Source: Treponema sp.
GTDB taxonomy: Bacteria; Spirochaetota; Spirochaetia; Treponematales; Breznakiellaceae
Direction: 5' to 3'
Assembly: GCA_009786675.1 (NCBI GenBank)
Contig: WQRP01000076.1
Span: forward strand, 1 to 7,573
Length of the DNA stretch: 7,573 nt
Position 1 is the first letter of the stretch. Each line of letters opens with the position of its first letter. Positions 5,082 to 7,573 of this stretch are shown in pieces. The notes beneath the pieces were generated by a model. The model had not been told where the DNA came from and searched no databases. It saw nothing but the letters and a program-made list of their open reading frames with translations. A program made the position numbers and the translations under genes.

Positions 5082-6222
5082 CTTTGAACATAACGAGAAC
5101 ATGCACGAGGACGCAATGCTGTCGTTCGGGGACGACCCAGGGGATCCCGCGTTTGGCCCCACGGAAATTTCCTCGGTTTCAAAGAACGGCTACAGACTGC
5201 TCAGGGAAAACAAGGTTGCGGAGGCCATCGACTGCTTTGCCAGCATTCTAAGGATCGACGAAAACAACAACTACGCCCTGGTGGGGATGGGGGACGCCGC
5301 CCGCAAAAAGGAAGCGTTCCACGAGGCGGCCGCCTATTACCAGCGGTGCCTGGACCACCACCCCGGCAACAGCTACGCCCTTTTCGGGCTTGCCGACTGC
5401 CACAAAACCCTGAACCAGTACGAAAAAGCCATAAGCGTGTGGGAGCAGTACCTGGAGCACGACAACAGGAACATAACGGTCCTTACCCGGGTGGCGAACG
5501 CGTACCGCAAGGTCCGGGACTTTAAAAGCGCGAAGGCGGTTTTCCTTAGGGTGCTGGAAATGGAGGAGGACAACCCCTACGCAATCATCGGGCTTGGGCA
5601 CCTGCACTACGACTTCAAGGAGTACAGGGAAGCCCTGGCCTACTGGGAGAAAATGCTAAGGATCAACCCCGAAAACGTGGACGTTCGGGTACTTACATCG
5701 ATAGGCAACTGCCACCGCAAGCTTAAAACCTTCCAGGACGGCATTCCCTTCTTCGAGCAGGTTCTGGTTAAGGAACCCAACAACTTTTACGCGACCTTCG
5801 GCCTGGCCGACTGTTACCGGGGGCTAAAGCAACAGCACCGCGCCCTGGAGTACTGGAACCGTATCCTGGAAAAGGATCCCCGGAACAAGGTGATTCTGAC
5901 CCGCGCCGGCGACGCGCACCGCGGCCTTGGGGATTTGGAAAAAGCCCAGGATTTCTACGAGCGCGCCCTTGACGTCGAATTCGACATATACGCGGTTCTG
6001 GGTCTCGCCCTTATATCCAAGTCCCAGAAAAAATACAGCGAGGCGGCTCTTTCCCTGCAAAGGCTTGTGCAGCAGGACTCGAAAAACCACCGAATTTCAA
6101 TAGAGCTTGCGGACTGCCACCTTAAAATGGGCAACAAACGCAAGGCGATCGAGGTTCTGGAGGACTTCCAGCGACAGGGGGTTCGCAACGCCCATATCGC
6201 CGAAATGCTTGAAAAGATCTAG
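5074..6222 (+). CDS. TPR protein with ten tandem repeats
   Basis: A 382-residue protein with an acidic N-terminal segment (1-33) and ten TPR units covering 34-374, mostly 34 residues each: 34-67, 68-101, 102-135, 136-169, 170-203, 204-239 (two extra residues), 240-273, 274-306 (one short), 307-340 and 341-374. Typical TPR positions are kept (G/A at 8 and 20, Tyr or Phe at 11 and 24, Pro near 32). From the third unit on, two types alternate: units with a Y-A-x-x-G-L-A-D start and units with a V-L-T-R start, a superrepeat of about 68 residues. No signal peptide or membrane segment is seen, so it is probably a cytoplasmic scaffold. The ATG at 5074 has a purine-rich GGAGTGGGAGAGG ribosome binding site inside the preceding gene. 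The partners are unknown; rlmN follows by six bases. Confidence 0.92.
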   Translation: MNDFEHNENMHEDAMLSFGDDPGDPAFGPTEISSVSKNGYRLLRENKVAEAIDCFASILRIDENNNYALVGMGDAARKKEAFHEAAAYYQRCLDHHPGNSYALFGLADCHKTLNQYEKAISVWEQYLEHDNRNITVLTRVANAYRKVRDFKSAKAVFLRVLEMEEDNPYAIIGLGHLHYDFKEYREALAYWEKMLRINPENVDVRVLTSIGNCHRKLKTFQDGIPFFEQVLVKEPNNFYATFGLADCYRGLKQQHRALEYWNRILEKDPRNKVILTRAGDAHRGLGDLEKAQDFYERALDVEFDIYAVLGLALISKSQKKYSEAALSLQRLVQQDSKNHRISIELADCHLKMGNKRKAIEVLEDFQRQGVRNAHIAEMLEKI

Positions 6223-6228
6223 TCCCTA

Positions 6229-7293
6229 ATGCACAAGCCGGCCCTAAGCGGCATGAGCCCGGAGGAACTGGCGGGGCTGATTTCCCCGGAGCCGCGTTTC
6301 CGCGCGACGCAGATCTTTAAATGGATTGCATCGGGGGTTTCCTCGTTCGACGAGATGGGCAACCTGCCCCTGTCCCTGCGAAAAGACCTTGCCCGGCGTT
6401 TCCTTCCGCGCCCCGAAACCAGCGTGACCAGGCACCGCGGAAACGACGGCACGGTAAAGCTGGCCATAGGCTTCGCGGACGAAGCTCGCGTCGAGGCGGT
6501 GCTTCTGGCGGACAGCTCGGCGGGGGAGCCTAGGCACACGGCCTGTCTTTCCACCCAAGTTGGCTGCCCGGCCGGTTGCGTGTTCTGCAGGACCGGAAGC
6601 ATGGGCTTTGCCCGCAACCTTGGCTGCGCCGAGATCCTGGAACAGCTTTTCCTGCTTGGGATGGCGGAGGGGCAAGATCAGGGGCTTCCAATTTCGAACA
6701 TCGTCGTCATGGGCATGGGCGAACCTTTTCTAAATCTAGAGCAGTTGCGCAAGGCTCTTACGCTGATAGGCGACAATCGAGGGTTAAATTACTCCCATCG
6801 GCGCATAACGGTCTCCACCTGCGGAATTACCGGGGGCATTATCGATCTTGCCGACAATGGCCCCGCCGTGCGCCTGGCCCTTTCTCTGACCACGGCGGAC
6901 GAGGGGCTTAGGCGGCGGCTTATGCCGATTACCGCAAAGTACCCTTTGGGCGAGGTCAAGGAAGCCCTACGCTATTTCCAGGACCGCGGCGGCGGAAGGG
7001 TAACCCTGGAGGCGGTGCTTCTGGGCGGCGTAAACACCCGGGGCAAGGACGCGCAGGACATCGCGGGGTTTGCCCAGGGACTGGACGCGACGGTGAACCT
7101 GATTCCCTGGAACCCGGTCAAGGGCCTGGAGTTCGAGGGCAAACCCCTGCGGGAACCGTCCCCGGCGGAGGCCGAGGACTTTGCGCAACGGCTGAAGGCC
7201 CTGGGATTGAACGTCACCCGGCGTTTCCGCAGGGGGCGCGGGGTCATGGGCGCTTGCGGGCAGTTGGGTGGCACCGGATTGCGGCCCACGTAA
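6229..7293 (+). CDS. rlmN: Dual-specificity RNA methyltransferase RlmN
   Basis: RlmN is a radical-SAM enzyme that methylates C2 of A2503 in 23S rRNA and of A37 in several tRNAs. The 354-residue length fits (B. subtilis about 363). The N-terminal accessory domain carries PRFRATQIFKWIASGVSSFDEM (22-43). The radical-SAM cluster motif is CPAGCVFC with Cys113, Cys117 and Cys120, and Cys106 in TACLSTQVGC matches a conserved Cys. GMGEP at 162-166 is the SAM-binding motif and favours RlmN over Cfr, where I recall GMGEA. Cys343 in GACGQL is the methyl-carrying cysteine. The usual SLHAPND segment reads SLTTADE (219-225), so the His is replaced by Thr. I recall similar treponemal forms. The ATG at 6229 lies six bases after the TPR stop, without a clear Shine-Dalgarno, so translational coupling is likely. 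Confidence 0.96.
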   Translation: MHKPALSGMSPEELAGLISPEPRFRATQIFKWIASGVSSFDEMGNLPLSLRKDLARRFLPRPETSVTRHRGNDGTVKLAIGFADEARVEAVLLADSSAGEPRHTACLSTQVGCPAGCVFCRTGSMGFARNLGCAEILEQLFLLGMAEGQDQGLPISNIVVMGMGEPFLNLEQLRKALTLIGDNRGLNYSHRRITVSTCGITGGIIDLADNGPAVRLALSLTTADEGLRRRLMPITAKYPLGEVKEALRYFQDRGGGRVTLEAVLLGGVNTRGKDAQDIAGFAQGLDATVNLIPWNPVKGLEFEGKPLREPSPAEAEDFAQRLKALGLNVTRRFRRGRGVMGACGQLGGTGLRPT

Positions 7294-7302
7294 AGCCGCT
7301 GC

Positions 7303-7329
7303 GGAAGCCCCTGCCTTACGGTAGCTTCC
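7303..7329. terminator. Possible hairpin between convergent genes
   Basis: GGAAGC (7303-7308) pairs with GCTTCC (7324-7329). An inner TGCC/GGTA stem with one G-U pair closes a TTAC loop, and a CCC bulge lies on the left arm. It starts 10 bases after the rlmN stop and overlaps the last codons of the minus-strand gene. No T-run follows on either strand, so it is at best a weak bidirectional terminator. Confidence 0.25.
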
Positions 7330-7573
7330 TCATCTTCATGCTTACGCTTACCTCCCCGGTCCTGTCCCACTCGGACAAAATCCGCACCGCCTCGGAGGCG
7401 GCAAGACACGCCCTGTCCTCCCCGCCGGAGTCCCCCCAGCGGTCGAGAACCCGGTTCGAGATTACCGAGAGTATCGATCCCATCCTCATGCCGTGGAGTC
7501 TGCCCACCACGTACTGCGTGGAACATTCCATCTCGATGTTCGTGACCTTGGCGGCGCTAAGATCGCCGATGAT
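7316..7573 (-). CDS. Uridine-phosphorylase-like protein, C-terminal part
   Basis: The C-terminal 85 residues of a minus-strand gene whose 5' end is outside the window; the frame is open to the edge. The segment TNIEMECSTQYVVGRLHGMR matches the E-M-E ribose-binding motif and following helix of the NP-I nucleoside phosphorylase family (E. coli Udp has EMESATL, as I recall). It is followed by GSILSVISNRV, where uridine phosphorylases have a G-(A/S)-x-x-x-V-x-x-N-R strand. Family members cleave uridine or related nucleosides with phosphate to give ribose-1-phosphate and the free base. The variant EMECSTQY and the short C-terminus leave substrate choice open; a purine or MTA phosphorylase-like activity cannot be excluded. 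It is convergent with rlmN, with 22 bases between the stop codons. Confidence 0.8.
   Translation of the reverse strand: MIGDLSAAKVTNIEMECSTQYVVGRLHGMRMGSILSVISNRVLDRWGDSGGEDRACLAASEAVRILSEWDRTGEVSVSMKMRKLP

Noticed and set aside
6229..7293. Cfr-type resistance methylase instead of RlmN
   Set aside because: GMGEP, the N-terminal PRFRATQIFKWI region and the chromosomal housekeeping context point to RlmN.
1..7573. tRNA, rRNA, CRISPR array, insertion sequence or prophage
   Set aside because: No cloverleaf, rRNA block, regular repeat-spacer pattern, transposase or integrase motif, or terminal inverted repeat was seen on either strand.

Overview
The window reads as a GC-rich spirochaete chromosome segment, most likely from the Treponema branch. 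The evidence is a DUF4954 left-handed beta-helix protein (a family I associate with Bacteroidetes and treponemes), an RsmD whose RPSMDQMRESVF and DPPFPYRFKWEL blocks look spirochaetal to me, a relaxed lipobox on one lipoprotein, and TPR-rich neighbours. This assignment rests on recalled family resemblance, not on a search. No rRNA, tRNA, CRISPR array, transposase or phage gene is visible; this is an ordinary chromosomal region with several poorly understood genes.

Layout. Positions 1-157 (minus strand) hold the start of a lipoprotein gene that leaves the window. Positions 158-542 are a divergent intergenic region without a convincing gene. It contains a G8 run, a perfect 19-bp palindrome two bases away, and a TATAAT box just before the next gene. 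From 543 to 7293 eight genes run on the plus strand with small gaps (12, 7, 17, 50, 52, -8 and 6 bases): a TrpR/YerC-type DNA-binding protein, an unrecognised lipoprotein, the 712-residue DUF4954 protein, an unrecognised helical protein, rsmD (16S rRNA m2G966 methyltransferase), a short TPR-like protein, a ten-repeat TPR protein, and rlmN (23S rRNA m2A2503 / tRNA m2A37 methylase). At 7316-7573 the 3' end of a uridine-phosphorylase-like gene lies on the minus strand, convergent with rlmN.

How the genes fit together. Two rRNA methyltransferases flank a pair of TPR genes that overlap by 8 bases and are probably co-translated. The first half (TrpR-like regulator, lipoprotein, DUF4954, helical protein) has no recognised common pathway. 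A candidate promoter before the short TPR gene may split the run into 543-4666 and 4719-7293.

The points most worth a second look are the apparent CTG start of rsmD, the probable leaderless start of the TrpR-like gene, the scarcity of Shine-Dalgarno sequences, and the G8-plus-palindrome block upstream of the minus-strand lipoprotein. I found no clear sign of a wholly new multi-gene system. The DUF4954 neighbourhood is the best candidate for undescribed function.
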